This document shows, piece by piece, positions 34,848 to 44,292 of a stretch of 64,000 bases of DNA. Location: contig JAJEPU010000012.1 of assembly GCA_020686985.1 (NCBI GenBank), positions 1 to 64,000 on the forward strand, in the 5' to 3' direction. The notes under the pieces were generated by a model that was not told the DNA's origin, did not search any database, and worked only from the letters and a program-made list of their open reading frames with translations. Position numbers and translations under genes: made by a program. Every line of letters starts with the position of its first letter. Position 1 is the stretch's first letter. This DNA is from Brotaphodocola catenula. Lineage in GTDB: Bacteria; Bacillota; Clostridia; Lachnospirales; Lachnospiraceae.

Positions 34848-34984
34848 GGCGACGCAGTGCAGGGAAGTCACTGGAAACCCGTGTGAAACGTCGGTGCTTA
34901 GGCTGTGTATTTTACAGCCTTATGCACCGTTACGTTGAACCCGGAGCGAGAGCGCGTTTACAGGACTTTCTCTGCCGGAGGCGC
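34848..34984. repeat. Family-1 palindromic element, copy B (ureC-ureE gap)
   Basis: About 137 bases with outer arms GCAGGGAAGTCACTGGAAAC and GTTTACAGGACTTTCTCTGC, inner CGGTGC/GCACCG stem and a terminal AGGCTGT/ACAGCCT stem. The rest of 34732-35043 has no gene. Confidence 0.8.
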
Positions 34985-35043
34985 CGTTTCTATTACGTCT
35001 ATCGATCTATTTTCTATTCTATCGGTCTATTATGTCGACGCCC

Positions 35044-36762
35044 TTAAAACAGCGAATACATCTGTGTCAGCGGAAGTCTCTCTGCCGGTCTCGAGGTCAG
35101 CGGCTCTCCATCCGCCTTAACCTCATACGTCTCTGGATCTACGGTGATCTCCGGTGTCTTATCATTCCACTTCATATCCTTCTTTGAGATATTCCGCGTG
35201 TTATGAACCGGGAGAATCATCTTCTGAAGACCGAGTTTCTCCTTAATCCCTTCATCTAGAGCAATCTGCGATACGAAGGTCGCACAAGTCGCATACTTCG
35301 CTCTTCCGTGTGCACCAAACATGTGCTGGTACATCACCGGCTCCGTCGTCGGAATCGACGCATTCGCATCTCCCATCTTCGACGCAATGATCATTCCGCC
35401 CTTGATAATGATGTCCGGTTTTACTCCGAAAAATGCCGGATTCCAGATCACAAGATCTGCGAGTTTTCCAACCTCAACAGAACCAACATAATCTGAGATG
35501 CCGTGTGTGATTGCCGGGTTGATCGTGTACTTGGAGATGTACCGACGAATTCTCATATTGTCGTCGTTCTCCGTATCACCCTCAAGCGGTCCTCGCTCCT
35601 CCTTCATCTTGTGTGCCGTCTGCCACGTTCTCGTGATGACCTCCCCGATTCTTCCCATCGCCTGAGAATCCGAACTCATCATACTGAAAACGCCCATGTC
35701 GTGAAGCACATCCTCCGCCGCGATCGTCTCCGGCCGAATACGGGAATCTGCAAATGCAACATCCTCCGGAATGTTTTTATCGAGATGGTGGCAAACCATC
35801 AGCATATCGAGATGCTCATCGAGCGTATTCTTCGTAAATGGCATTGTCGGATTTGTCGAGGACGGAAGCACATTCGGAGCGGAAGCTGCGCGGATGATAT
35901 CCGGGGCATGACCGCCACCTGCGCCCTCGGTATGATAGGTGTGGATTGTTCGCCCATTAATCGCTCTGAGCGTATCCTCAACGCATCCACCCTCGTTCAA
36001 GGTATCCGTATGAATTGCGACCTGAACATCATACTCGTCTGCGACATTGAGACAATGGTCGATGACTGCCGGTGTTGCACCCCAGTCCTCATGAATCTTG
36101 AGTCCCATCGCGCCTGCCTTGACCTGCTCGATCAGCGATGCCTCATCAGAACAGTTTCCTTTTCCGAGAAAACCGAGATTTATCGGATACTCCTCCGCCG
36201 ACTCGAGCATTCTCGCAAGATTCCACGGTCCCGGTGTGCACGTCGTCGCATTTGTACCGTCCGCCGGTCCGGTTCCTCCTCCGATCATCGTCGTCACGCC
36301 AGAAAACAGCGCGCAGTCAATCTGTTGCGGACAGATGAAATGAATGTGCGTGTCGATTCCGCCCGCAGTCACAATCATCCCCTCGGCTGCAAGAGCTTCT
36401 GTCGAAGCGCCGACCGTCATTCCCGGTGTGATTCCATCCATGATATCCGGATTGCCCGCTTTTCCGATGCCGACAATCTTTCCGTCCTTAATTCCGATGT
36501 CCGCCTTGTAGATTCCCGTGTAATCCACAATCAGCGCATTTGTCAGCACCAAATCGAGATCTCCGTCCGCACTCGTCGTCTTCACCGACTGACCCATGCC
36601 ATCGCGGATCGTCTTTCCACCACCGAACTTGATCTCATCTCCGTAGCGCGTCATATCGTATTCCACCCGCGCAATCAGATTGGTATCTGCAAGCCGAATC
36701 CGATCTCCGGTTGTTGGACCGTACATCATGCTGTATTGTTTTCCACTGATTTTGAAACTCAT
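35044..36762 (-). CDS. ureC: Urease alpha subunit
   Basis: The 572-residue catalytic subunit that hydrolyses urea to ammonia and carbamate at a di-nickel site. Nickel ligands and catalytic residues are visible: HIHFICPQQ (His pair, about 138-140), GLKIHEDWG (bridging carbamylated Lys, about 221), [31 protein letters not shown] (active-site flap His) and DSQAMGR (Asp ligand). Length is normal. ATG at 36762 with AAGGAGGAC upstream. Confidence 0.98.
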   Translation of the reverse strand: MSFKISGKQYSMMYGPTTGDRIRLADTNLIARVEYDMTRYGDEIKFGGGKTIRDGMGQSVKTTSADGDLDLVLTNALIVDYTGIYKADIGIKDGKIVGIGKAGNPDIMDGITPGMTVGASTEALAAEGMIVTAGGIDTHIHFICPQQIDCALFSGVTTMIGGGTGPADGTNATTCTPGPWNLARMLESAEEYPINLGFLGKGNCSDEASLIEQVKAGAMGLKIHEDWGATPAVIDHCLNVADEYDVQVAIHTDTLNEGGCVEDTLRAINGRTIHTYHTEGAGGGHAPDIIRAASAPNVLPSSTNPTMPFTKNTLDEHLDMLMVCHHLDKNIPEDVAFADSRIRPETIAAEDVLHDMGVFSMMSSDSQAMGRIGEVITRTWQTAHKMKEERGPLEGDTENDDNMRIRRYISKYTINPAITHGISDYVGSVEVGKLADLVIWNPAFFGVKPDIIIKGGMIIASKMGDANASIPTTEPVMYQHMFGAHGRAKYATCATFVSQIALDEGIKEKLGLQKMILPVHNTRNISKKDMKWNDKTPEITVDPETYEVKADGEPLTSRPAERLPLTQMYSLF

Positions 36763-36788
36763 CTCGCCAGTCCTCCTTGTCTATGCAT

Positions 36789-37154
36789 CTAAATTCCTCT
36801 CATCTGTTTTGCTCTCGCACGCTCAAGCGCCCGATCAAGATTTTCCGGAATCGCCTCCCCGACGGTCAGATCGTTGCATCCGTAGACAACTTTCTTTCCT
36901 CCAAGTGCGACGAGTCTGACAAGTCTTTTCTCTCCCGGCTCAAAACGCACAGAAGTTCCGGATGGAATATCCAGCCGGAATCCAAATGCTTCTTTTCGAT
37001 CAAATTCCAAACAGCGATTGACTTCAAAAAAATGGAAATGAGAGCCAACCTGAACCGGTCTGTCTCCCATGTTTGCCACCATCAACTCTCTCGTCTCTTT
37101 TCCCTCATTCAAAACGATGTCCCGATCAAGGGGCAAAATCTCTCCCGGTCTCAT
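36789..37154 (-). CDS. ureB: Urease beta subunit
   Basis: A 121-residue structural subunit. Family segments [36 protein letters not shown] (about 30-48) and [16 protein letters not shown] are intact. The separate ureA, ureB and ureC genes are the usual bacterial arrangement rather than the fused form of Helicobacter. The start overlaps the ureA stop by four bases (ATGA). Confidence 0.97.
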   Translation of the reverse strand: MRPGEILPLDRDIVLNEGKETRELMVANMGDRPVQVGSHFHFFEVNRCLEFDRKEAFGFRLDIPSGTSVRFEPGEKRLVRLVALGGKKVVYGCNDLTVGEAIPENLDRALERARAKQMRGI

Positions 37155-37504
37155 AAGCCAGCCTCCTTTGCATTTTTTCGTGCCTCCCAGCAGGACGGTC
37201 CCGGCTGAATCGGATTGTGAACCGTCACGAGCTTCGTCCCGTCGGGGAAGGTCGCCTCAACCTGAACCTCCCCGACCATATCTGCAACGCCGTCCATCAC
37301 ATCCTCCTCGCTTAAGAGTTTTCGTCCAAGCTCCATCAGCTCCACAACCGATTTTCCGTCGCGGGCAAGCTCGAGAAGTTCTGAACTCAAGTAAGCGACT
37401 GCCTCCACGTAATTGAGCTTCAGTCCTCTCGCCCGTCTCTCCCCTGCAAGCTGTCCTGCCATATGAAGCATGAGTTTTTCCTGTTCCTTCGGTGTCAGTC
37501 TCAT
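37151..37504 (-). CDS. ureA: Urease gamma subunit
   Basis: A 117-residue structural subunit beginning [20 protein letters not shown], with [24 protein letters not shown] and [18 protein letters not shown] near the C terminus. Full length is slightly above the typical 100, with extra residues after HNPIQP. It is encoded directly after urtE and starts the enzyme part of the operon. Confidence 0.97.
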   Translation of the reverse strand: MRLTPKEQEKLMLHMAGQLAGERRARGLKLNYVEAVAYLSSELLELARDGKSVVELMELGRKLLSEEDVMDGVADMVGEVQVEATFPDGTKLVTVHNPIQPGPSCWEARKNAKEAGL

Positions 37505-37540
37505 TTTGCAAATCCTCCTCCATCTATTCCAGTCAGCACG

Positions 37541-38230
37541 TTACAACGACATCGTTGCCTGAAGTTTTTCCTGATCGAGGTCTGCCGGAGCACCGTCCAT
37601 GATGATGCGCCCGTTTTCCATCACATAACAGTAATCTGCAATCTCCAGAACGAATTCGAGATACTGTTCCACAATCAAGACCGCCATTCGGGATTTCAGT
37701 CCGGTGATGACTCTTCCGATCTCCTGAATGATCGATGGCTGAATGCCCTCTGTCGGCTCATCGAGAATCAAAATCTTCGGCTCTGACACAACGGCTCTCG
37801 CGATTGCCAACTGCTGTTGCTGTCCGCCCGAGAGATCTCCGCCCTTTCTCTGAAGAAACTCTTTGAGGATCGGAAACGTCTCAAAAATAAAATCCGGGAT
37901 CTCGCCTTTTCCCTTCTTTGCCTCCAGTCCGAGAAGAATATTTTCCTCAACCGTCAACTGTGGGAAAATCTCTCTGCCCTGCGGGACATAGCCGATTCCC
38001 CTTCTCGCTCTCTCGTAAGCCGGAAGATGAATCAGCTCCTCCCCGTCAAGCTGGATGCTTCCCTCCGGGGTCTTCACAAGCCCCATGATCGCCTTCATCG
38101 TTGTCGTCTTTCCCGCTCCGTTTCTTCCCACCAGACAAGTGATCCGTCCGGTCGGTGCCTCGAGATCTACATGGCGCAGAACCATTCCCTCGCCGTAAGT
38201 TGCATACAAACTTTCTGTCTTAAATGTCAT
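37541..38230 (-). CDS. urtE: Urea ABC transporter ATPase UrtE
   Basis: A 229-residue branched-chain-type (LivF-like) ABC ATPase assigned to urea uptake by position. Walker A GRNGAGKTT (about 34-42), MGLVKTPEGSIQLDGE, signature LSGGQQQQLAIARA and Walker B ILILDEPTEGIQPSII. It partners UrtD. ATG at 38230 with GGAGGTGATC upstream. Confidence 0.93.
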   Translation of the reverse strand: MTFKTESLYATYGEGMVLRHVDLEAPTGRITCLVGRNGAGKTTTMKAIMGLVKTPEGSIQLDGEELIHLPAYERARRGIGYVPQGREIFPQLTVEENILLGLEAKKGKGEIPDFIFETFPILKEFLQRKGGDLSGGQQQQLAIARAVVSEPKILILDEPTEGIQPSIIQEIGRVITGLKSRMAVLIVEQYLEFVLEIADYCYVMENGRIIMDGAPADLDQEKLQATMSL

Positions 38231-38247
38231 ACCCGATCACCTCCATT

Positions 38248-39009
38248 TTAGCCTCTGCCCAGATACACGTCAATGACCTTCTGGTTCCTCTGAACCGACT
38301 CCATCGTTCCCTCATCAAGCACCTGTCCCTCATGGAAAACGGTGACGGTGTCAGAGACATCCTTTGCAAACTGCATGTCGTGCTCCACCACGATGATCGA
38401 GCAGTCCTTCTTGATTTTTTTCAGGAGTTCCGCAGTCTTTTCTGTCTCTTTTCTTCCCATTCCTGCGACCGGCTCATCGAGGAGCATCAACTGTGGTTTT
38501 GCCGCCATCAGCATGCCGATTTCAAGCCACTGTTTCTCTCCATGTGAGAGACTTCCGGGATATTTAAAACGCTTGTCCTGAAGACCGATGAACTCGAGAA
38601 CGTAGTTCATGTAGTCCTTTTTTTCTTTTGAGAGTTTCAGAAATGTCGTGCAGTAGATCGAATGTTTTCTCGCGACTGCAAGCTCAATATTCTCCTCGAT
38701 CGTGATGCCTCCAAATACGCTCGGTGCCTGAAACTTTCGACCGATTCCGAGATCCGAGATCTTGTACTCTCGCATCTTCGTCACATCTTTATCGCCATCC
38801 TTGTCACTGTGGAAAATGATATGTCCGTCTGAGACTTTATTCTTTCCGCAGATCGCATCGAGAATCGTCGTCTTTCCCGCTCCGTTCGGTCCGATGAAAA
38901 ACCGGATCTCATTTTTTCCGACGCTCGTGGAGACATCCTTGATCGCCTTAAAATCACCAAATTTTATACTCACATCCTGAATATCCAGAACCGGATCTTT
39001 TACTTCCAT
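38248..39009 (-). CDS. urtD: Urea ABC transporter ATPase UrtD
   Basis: A 253-residue LivG-like ABC ATPase. Walker A GPNGAGKTT (about 38-46), LGIGRKFQAPSVFGGITIEENIELAV typical of UrtD, signature SHGEKQWLEIGMLM in place of the usual LSGGQ form and Walker B LMLLDEPVAGM. Such a signature variant is common in UrtD. Confidence 0.93.
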   Translation of the reverse strand: MEVKDPVLDIQDVSIKFGDFKAIKDVSTSVGKNEIRFFIGPNGAGKTTILDAICGKNKVSDGHIIFHSDKDGDKDVTKMREYKISDLGIGRKFQAPSVFGGITIEENIELAVARKHSIYCTTFLKLSKEKKDYMNYVLEFIGLQDKRFKYPGSLSHGEKQWLEIGMLMAAKPQLMLLDEPVAGMGRKETEKTAELLKKIKKDCSIIVVEHDMQFAKDVSDTVTVFHEGQVLDEGTMESVQRNQKVIDVYLGRG

Positions 39010-39143
39010 GATTCATTCTCCTTTCGCGTCTCTGTCTCTCTGCTTATTTCCTATCCTCAATACCAAAAACGATATCAGCAATTATCTTATCTTTCGCCCT
39101 CACTCATGAATGAGAGGAAAATCATGCCCGCACTACGAACCAA

Positions 39144-40259
39144 TTAATGTGCACGGCTCTGCTTTTCTTCTGAGACGAAATTCTCCGTCTCCCTCGGCTT
39201 CTCATTCTTTCTGACCTCAATCACATGACGGATTCTTCCCGGAACTTCTTTCAGAGAAACAAATCCACCCGGAAGCCACAAAATTACAACAACAAAGAGA
39301 ACACCGATAAAATACGACCACAGCTCCGGGAAATTCTCACTCGCGATCGTCTTGAATCCGTTGACCGCAAGAGCACCGAGGATCGGACCTGCAAGTGTTC
39401 CCTTTCCTCCGATTGCAACCCAGATGATCATCTCAACTGACGGGGTGATGCCAACCTCGTTCGGGGAAATAATGCCGACCTGACCGACATAGAGCGCACC
39501 TGCGATTCCGGCAATGACTGCGGAGAGCGCATAGACAAATACCTTGTAACTTGCGGTGTTGTAACCTGCGAATCCGGCACGGTTCTCTCCGTCACGAATT
39601 GCGATCAGCACGCGACCAACACGACGACCAGTCAGGAATCGGCAGACTCCGTAAATCAGAACCAGCGCGATCAGGGTTGCATAAAACATCTGAATCTTTG
39701 TGATCGGGGAGTTGATGCTCTTTCCGAAAATTGTCTTAAAGTCTGTCAGACCATTCGAACCACCTGTGTACGCCTGACTTCCGATCAGAAGCGTGCTCAT
39801 AATCATCGCCATTGCCTGAGACAGAATTGAGAAATACACCCCGCGGATCTTATTTAAGAATGTCAGATATCCGATCAGGATCGCAAGTGCCATCGGCACA
39901 AGAATCGCCATCGCAATCGCAAAAACCGGATTTACAAACGGTTTCCAGAAGGTCGGCAGGGCGCTCATTCCAGTCCACTGCATGAAATCCGGAAGAGCTC
40001 CGCCCGAGGCTTCGAGTTTCAGATACATCGCCATACAGTAAGCGCCAAGTCCAAAATAAACGCCGTGACCGAGACTTAAAATTCCCGTGTATCCCCAGAT
40101 CATATCAAGTCCGAGGGCAACAATCGCAAAGCACATATATTTTCCAAACAGGCTGACACGAAACATCGGCATGTAAAATGGAAGTGTGCCGAGAAACAAA
40201 AAGATCAGAAGAACCAGAATCGTGGTTCCCTTTATTTTCATCGCAGGTCTAGGTTTCAT
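39144..40259 (-). CDS. urtC: Urea ABC transporter permease UrtC
   Basis: A 371-residue LivM-like permease with about ten hydrophobic segments. Typical motifs are IWGYTGILSLGHGVYFGLGAYCMAMYL (about 58-84) and GKGTLAGPILGALAVNG. The C terminus is a charged cytoplasmic tail (RKNEKPRETENFVSEEKQ). It is separated from urtD by 134 bases with no feature recognised. Confidence 0.93.
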   Translation of the reverse strand: MKPRPAMKIKGTTILVLLIFLFLGTLPFYMPMFRVSLFGKYMCFAIVALGLDMIWGYTGILSLGHGVYFGLGAYCMAMYLKLEASGGALPDFMQWTGMSALPTFWKPFVNPVFAIAMAILVPMALAILIGYLTFLNKIRGVYFSILSQAMAMIMSTLLIGSQAYTGGSNGLTDFKTIFGKSINSPITKIQMFYATLIALVLIYGVCRFLTGRRVGRVLIAIRDGENRAGFAGYNTASYKVFVYALSAVIAGIAGALYVGQVGIISPNEVGITPSVEMIIWVAIGGKGTLAGPILGALAVNGFKTIASENFPELWSYFIGVLFVVVILWLPGGFVSLKEVPGRIRHVIEVRKNEKPRETENFVSEEKQSRAH

Positions 40260-40296
40260 CGCTGTACCATCCTTTCCTCACCTTAACTCATTCAAC

Positions 40297-40329
40297 GTTA
40301 CCGCTCATGAATTGCACCAACCATCACGG
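40297..40329. repeat. Family-2 repeat, degenerate short copy
   Basis: GTTACCGCTCATGAATTGCA followed by CCAACCATCACGG resembles the first hairpin of the family-2 elements but is partly decayed. Located in the urtB-urtC gap. Confidence 0.4.
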
Positions 40330-40406
40330 CTTGTTCTCTTTCCCGCTGTTCCTTCTCCAAATAATAATAAATACTTGGAAATCTCGCTTTCTCAATTAAT
40401 CCTCGA

Positions 40407-41315
40407 TTAATCCTCAAGGGAGCGGGTATGTACGGCAAAAATGCCCTTAGGACGAAACTGAAGCAGGATGATGACGCACACAAAGATCAGAACTTTTCCC
40501 ATCGAAGCGGTTGTCATAAACTCAAATGCGGTCTCACCGACTCCGATAAATCCAGCTCCGAATACCGAACCGATGATGCTTCCTGCACCACCCACAACAA
40601 CCGTCATGAACGTGTCCACGATGTAGTTCGTTCCGAGTGTCGGTCCGATTGCTCCGATCCAGGTCAGTGCACAACCGGCAAGTCCCGCAAGTCCCGAACC
40701 GATCGCAAATGTGGAAGCATCGACCCGGCTTGTGTTGACTCCAAGACTCGCAGCCATATTTCGATTCTGCATAACTGCACGAATGTTTCTTCCCTGGCGG
40801 GTCTTGAACATCAGCGCGTAGACACCGAGGAGACAGATAACCGCAATCAGGAGAATGAAAAGACGTTTGTACGGAAGGGCGAGCATACCAGAAATCTTTA
40901 AGCTGTTCTCAAGGAAGGACGGTGCCTCCACTCCAACGTTCGGAGAACCGAAAATGCTTCGTGCTCCCTGCTGGAGAATCAGGCTGATGCCCCAGGTCAC
41001 AAGCAGGCTGTCCGCCGCTCTTCCATAGAGCTTTCTAATAATCAGCTTTTCCAGAATCAGACCGCAGAACCCTGCGACGAGAAAAGAAAGAAGAATTGCC
41101 ACGATGCAGTAACTGTCAAACACCGATGCCGGAAGATACTTTTTAAAAAAGTTCTGAACGACGTAGGCGGTGTAGGCCCCAATCATGATAAATTCTCCGT
41201 GAGCCATGTTGATGACTCCCATAAGTCCAAATGTAATCGCCAGTCCAAGCGCTGCCAAAAGCAGAATGGAACTGACGCTGATTCCGTTAAACAACTGCAT
41301 CAGAAATAGTTCCAT
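40407..41315 (-). CDS. urtB: Urea ABC transporter permease UrtB
   Basis: A 302-residue LivH-like permease beginning MELFLMQLFNGISVSSILLLAALGLAITFGLMG, with INMAHGEFIMIGAYTAYV (about 35-52) and VVGGAGSIIGSVFGAG near residue 235. About eight hydrophobic segments. ATG at 41315 has AAGGGAGAG upstream; the frame to 41399 is not needed. Confidence 0.93.
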   Translation of the reverse strand: MELFLMQLFNGISVSSILLLAALGLAITFGLMGVINMAHGEFIMIGAYTAYVVQNFFKKYLPASVFDSYCIVAILLSFLVAGFCGLILEKLIIRKLYGRAADSLLVTWGISLILQQGARSIFGSPNVGVEAPSFLENSLKISGMLALPYKRLFILLIAVICLLGVYALMFKTRQGRNIRAVMQNRNMAASLGVNTSRVDASTFAIGSGLAGLAGCALTWIGAIGPTLGTNYIVDTFMTVVVGGAGSIIGSVFGAGFIGVGETAFEFMTTASMGKVLIFVCVIILLQFRPKGIFAVHTRSLED

Positions 41316-41396
41316 AGTTTTCTCTCCCTTCCAGTTTTTTCTCAAACCAAATCCTGTTTTGCTCTCACCAAAATGAATTTTGCCTCTTAACGAAGA

Positions 41397-41418
41397 CATC
41401 CCGACCGAAGTCGGGATG
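41397..41418. other. Stable UUCG hairpin between urtA and urtB
   Basis: On the minus strand, nine-base arms CATCCCGAC and GTCGGGATG close a TTCG tetraloop. No T-run follows. Position after the binding-protein gene suits an mRNA 3'-stabiliser that keeps urtA mRNA more abundant. Confidence 0.6.
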
Positions 41419-41466
41419 CCATTATCACCATTGTCTGTGAACGATATTCTCTTTTGCTAAGTTCTT

Positions 41467-42762
41467 TTACTGAGTGGAAAGTCCGCTTGCCCACTCGTAA
41501 GTGCTTAAGTACGGGTCCGGCTTCACTGCCTCGTCCGTGCTCCAAACCTCATCGATCAGACCGTCTGCATTGATCTTACCGATTCGTACCGGCTTGTACA
41601 TATGCTGGTTGTCACCGTCGATTGTGATCGTGCCCTCCGGAGCGGAGAACTCAATTCCGCCTGCTGCCTCTTTTACTTTGTCAACATCGATGGAACCTGC
41701 CTTCTCAACGGCTTTCGCCCAGAGATAAACGGCATCATAACCAGCCTCAATCGGATCATCCGTCACACGGTCCTCTCCGTATTCTGCCTTGTACGCCTCA
41801 ACGAATTTCTCATTTTCCGGTGTATCGGTCGTCTCATAATAGTTCCATGCGGTCAGATGACCTTCCAGATAAGAAGCACCGATTCCGGCAACCTCCTCCT
41901 CTGCGATCGATACGGAGAGAGTCTGGATCTGATCCGGTGTCAGGCCTGCATCCTTGTACTGCTTGAAGAATGCAACGTTGGAATCACCATTCAAGGTGTT
42001 GAAAATGAAGTCCGGCTGTGCCTGCTGGATCTTGCTGATGATCGTCGTGTAATCGGTATGACCCATCGGGGTATACTCCTCACCGACAACCTCCATTCCA
42101 AGTGCCTCAGCCTGCTTCTTCACGATCTCATTTGCCGTGCGCGGGAAAACGTAATCGGAACCGAGCAGGAATACTTTCTTTCCGTAATTCTCACTCATGT
42201 ACTCGATTGCCGGAACAATCTGCTGGTTCGGAGCAGCTCCTACATAAAAGATGTTCGGGGATGACTCCATGCCCTCATACTGTACCGGATACCACAGAAG
42301 ACCATTGTTGCTCTCAAATGTCGGAAGCACTGCCTTTCTGCTTGCAGAAGTCCAACATCCAAATACCGTTGCAACCTTGTCATTCAGAAGAAGTTTCTCT
42401 GCCTTCTCCTTGAATGTTGCATTGTCGGAAGCTCCATCTTCCACAACCGGCTCGAGCTGTTTTCCGAGGACACCACCTGCCTCGTTGATCTCCTTGATTG
42501 CCAGAAGCTCCGCATCCTTCACCGACGTCTCACTGATCGCCATCGTTCCACTCAGGGAATGAAGGATTCCAACCTTGATCGTATCACCCGATGATTCCGG
42601 GGTGCTCGCCTGCTCGCTTCCAGACTCTGAAGTCTTACTCTCTGTCTCAGCCGATGCACTGCTTCCCGATACCTCCGACATTGCACCACCGCTACAGCCT
42701 GCGAGGGAAAATGCCATTGCAACCGCCATAACTGCGCTTGCCACTCTGTTCATCTTCTTCAT
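41467..42762 (-). CDS. urtA: Urea-binding lipoprotein UrtA
   Basis: A 431-residue solute-binding lipoprotein. Signal peptide with lipobox LAGC (Cys23), a Ser/Glu-rich linker, then [22 protein letters not shown] (about 59-80), the typical start of UrtA-type urea/short-amide receptors. [24 protein letters not shown] further supports UrtA rather than a leucine-type receptor. ATG at 42762 has GAGGAGGAAAC upstream. First gene of the urea operon. Confidence 0.92.
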   Translation of the reverse strand: MKKMNRVASAVMAVAMAFSLAGCSGGAMSEVSGSSASAETESKTSESGSEQASTPESSGDTIKVGILHSLSGTMAISETSVKDAELLAIKEINEAGGVLGKQLEPVVEDGASDNATFKEKAEKLLLNDKVATVFGCWTSASRKAVLPTFESNNGLLWYPVQYEGMESSPNIFYVGAAPNQQIVPAIEYMSENYGKKVFLLGSDYVFPRTANEIVKKQAEALGMEVVGEEYTPMGHTDYTTIISKIQQAQPDFIFNTLNGDSNVAFFKQYKDAGLTPDQIQTLSVSIAEEEVAGIGASYLEGHLTAWNYYETTDTPENEKFVEAYKAEYGEDRVTDDPIEAGYDAVYLWAKAVEKAGSIDVDKVKEAAGGIEFSAPEGTITIDGDNQHMYKPVRIGKINADGLIDEVWSTDEAVKPDPYLSTYEWASGLSTQ

Positions 42763-42837
42763 AATTGTTTCCTCCTCATCAAGTTTTTCGTTCTGGCTTT
42801 CTGCCGTATGAAAAGTTCGATAAAAATTTTTTGAAAT

Positions 42838-42880
42838 AAAAAAATAGCCGTCCGTTCCCTCTTTTTGGAACATGACAGCT
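42838..42880 (-). terminator. Terminator or attenuator ahead of urtA
   Basis: GTTCC/GGAAC hairpin with flanking AGC-GTC / GGAC-GGCT extension, followed by seven T on the minus strand. It lies between the response-regulator gene and urtA, so it either ends the former or controls entry into the urea operon. No clear promoter was found in 42881-42999. Confidence 0.65.
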
Positions 42881-42999
42881 TCGTCTTTTCATACCGCTTA
42901 TTTTGTTTTTCCTGCGTTTTGCAGATGAGAGAATCATACATGATTTGTGACGTAAAAAAAACCATACATTTTCGGTTTTATACCCGATATTTTCGGATT

Positions 43000-44103
43000 T
43001 CAGCATGATTTCCGGTATCCGGCAGGGGTGTAGCCCGTATAACTTTTGAACAGTTTTGTAAAATAATCCACGGTCGCATACCCGAGTTCCTCGCTGATTT
43101 CATAGACTTTTTTGTTTGTTCCTCGGAGCATTCCCTTCGCCTTTTCCATCCTCATCCGCATGCAGTAATCCGAGATTGTGACCCCGGTTCGCCGTCGAAA
43201 TCGTTTTCCCATGTAGTCACGACTTAAGTCAAGCTGTTGCTCGAGATATTCCTGAATATTCTCCATCGAGGCATTCTGCTCCACAATTCCGGCAATCCGG
43301 TTGACAAGGGAATCCGGAGTTGCCAGCTCATACCGACGGATGCGCTCTAAAAACTCTGTGATCACCTGCTCTGCAAACTGTCGAATCTTTGCTCCCTCGC
43401 TCTCCATTTTCTGAATTTCAATCTCTCCGAAATCTCCCTCTTTCTCACTCCATTTTTCACTGAGTTTTTTGCTGAGTTTTCCACAGAATCGCCCACTCCC
43501 GTCCGGAATATCCACAGGATCTAAAAAACGCAACCAGAGCGCTTCCTCCTCCATCTTCTGCCAGATTTGCTCAAGGATATCCAAGACCCGCCCGCGAAGT
43601 TCTGCCTCGGGATTCAAACATCCCTTCTTTGCATCTGCACAGAGTTCTCGCACAAGCGCCCCGACATCCGCCTGATCCGGGTTCTCAAGCAGTTTCCGGT
43701 AAAACCGGATTCCCTTATCCTCCTCCGGCACAAGCCGACTCCTGCCCGCAAAAAACAGAGCTTCGGTCAATTTCTCCTCGCTGTACGGTTTCTCAATGTA
43801 ATCGACTGCGCCGAGACGCATCCCCTCCCTCGCACAATAAAAATCATTCTGCGGTCCGGCGAGAATCACACACGACGAATATCCGCCATCCCGGATCTGC
43901 CTGCAAAGTTCAAGCCCTCCCATCACCGGCATCGTCACATCTGCAATCACAATGTCATAGCGATTCACCGCCATCTTTTCGAGGGCATCCTTTCCGTTCA
44001 CTGCAACTCCAGCCAGTCTGTAAAATCCATGTTTCCAGAGCGGATAGGAAGATGCCTGCGCCCTCGTCCGTTCCTCATTCTCCACAAGAAGTACCTGATA
44101 CAC
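43000..44103 (-). CDS. AraC-type response regulator (YesN-like)
   Basis: A 367-residue two-domain regulator. Receiver domain: VENEE acidic pocket (about 8-12), phospho-Asp55 in IVIADVTMP, Lys in YIEKPYS (about 103). C-terminal AraC helix-turn-helix pair from about 265 (IQEYLEQQLDLSRDYMGKRFRRRTG) ending TPAGYRKSC. Start GTG at 44103 with AGGAGG upstream. No histidine kinase gene is adjacent. Being immediately upstream of urtA on the same strand, it may control urea uptake, but the signal is unknown. Confidence 0.85.
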   Translation of the reverse strand: MYQVLLVENEERTRAQASSYPLWKHGFYRLAGVAVNGKDALEKMAVNRYDIVIADVTMPVMGGLELCRQIRDGGYSSCVILAGPQNDFYCAREGMRLGAVDYIEKPYSEEKLTEALFFAGRSRLVPEEDKGIRFYRKLLENPDQADVGALVRELCADAKKGCLNPEAELRGRVLDILEQIWQKMEEEALWLRFLDPVDIPDGSGRFCGKLSKKLSEKWSEKEGDFGEIEIQKMESEGAKIRQFAEQVITEFLERIRRYELATPDSLVNRIAGIVEQNASMENIQEYLEQQLDLSRDYMGKRFRRRTGVTISDYCMRMRMEKAKGMLRGTNKKVYEISEELGYATVDYFTKLFKSYTGYTPAGYRKSC

Positions 44104-44143
44104 GATCCGGATTCCTCCTCTCTAAAAAAATGTGCCTTGGCAC

Positions 44144-44195
44144 AAAAAGAGGCGGCGCACCCGATCACGATATTCGCCATCGAATGCTCCGCCTC
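44144..44195 (-). terminator. Terminator of adhE
   Basis: Long hairpin GAGGCG/CGCCTC with inner paired region TCGAT/ATCG, followed by TTTTT on the minus strand, about 100 bases after adhE. Confidence 0.8.
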
Positions 44196-44292
44196 TGCTC
44201 TTATGTTGTTGGATTATACCGAATTATTTGTGAAATTGCAAGTGGTGATTGAAACTTCTCTCATTCCCACCCATATACCATAATGTGAGAAT

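Noticed and set aside
42838..42960. ANTAR-type two-hairpin antiterminator in the urtA leader
   Set aside because: The loops do not show the required A at 1 and G at 4 hexaloop pattern, and the neighbouring regulator has an AraC rather than an ANTAR domain.
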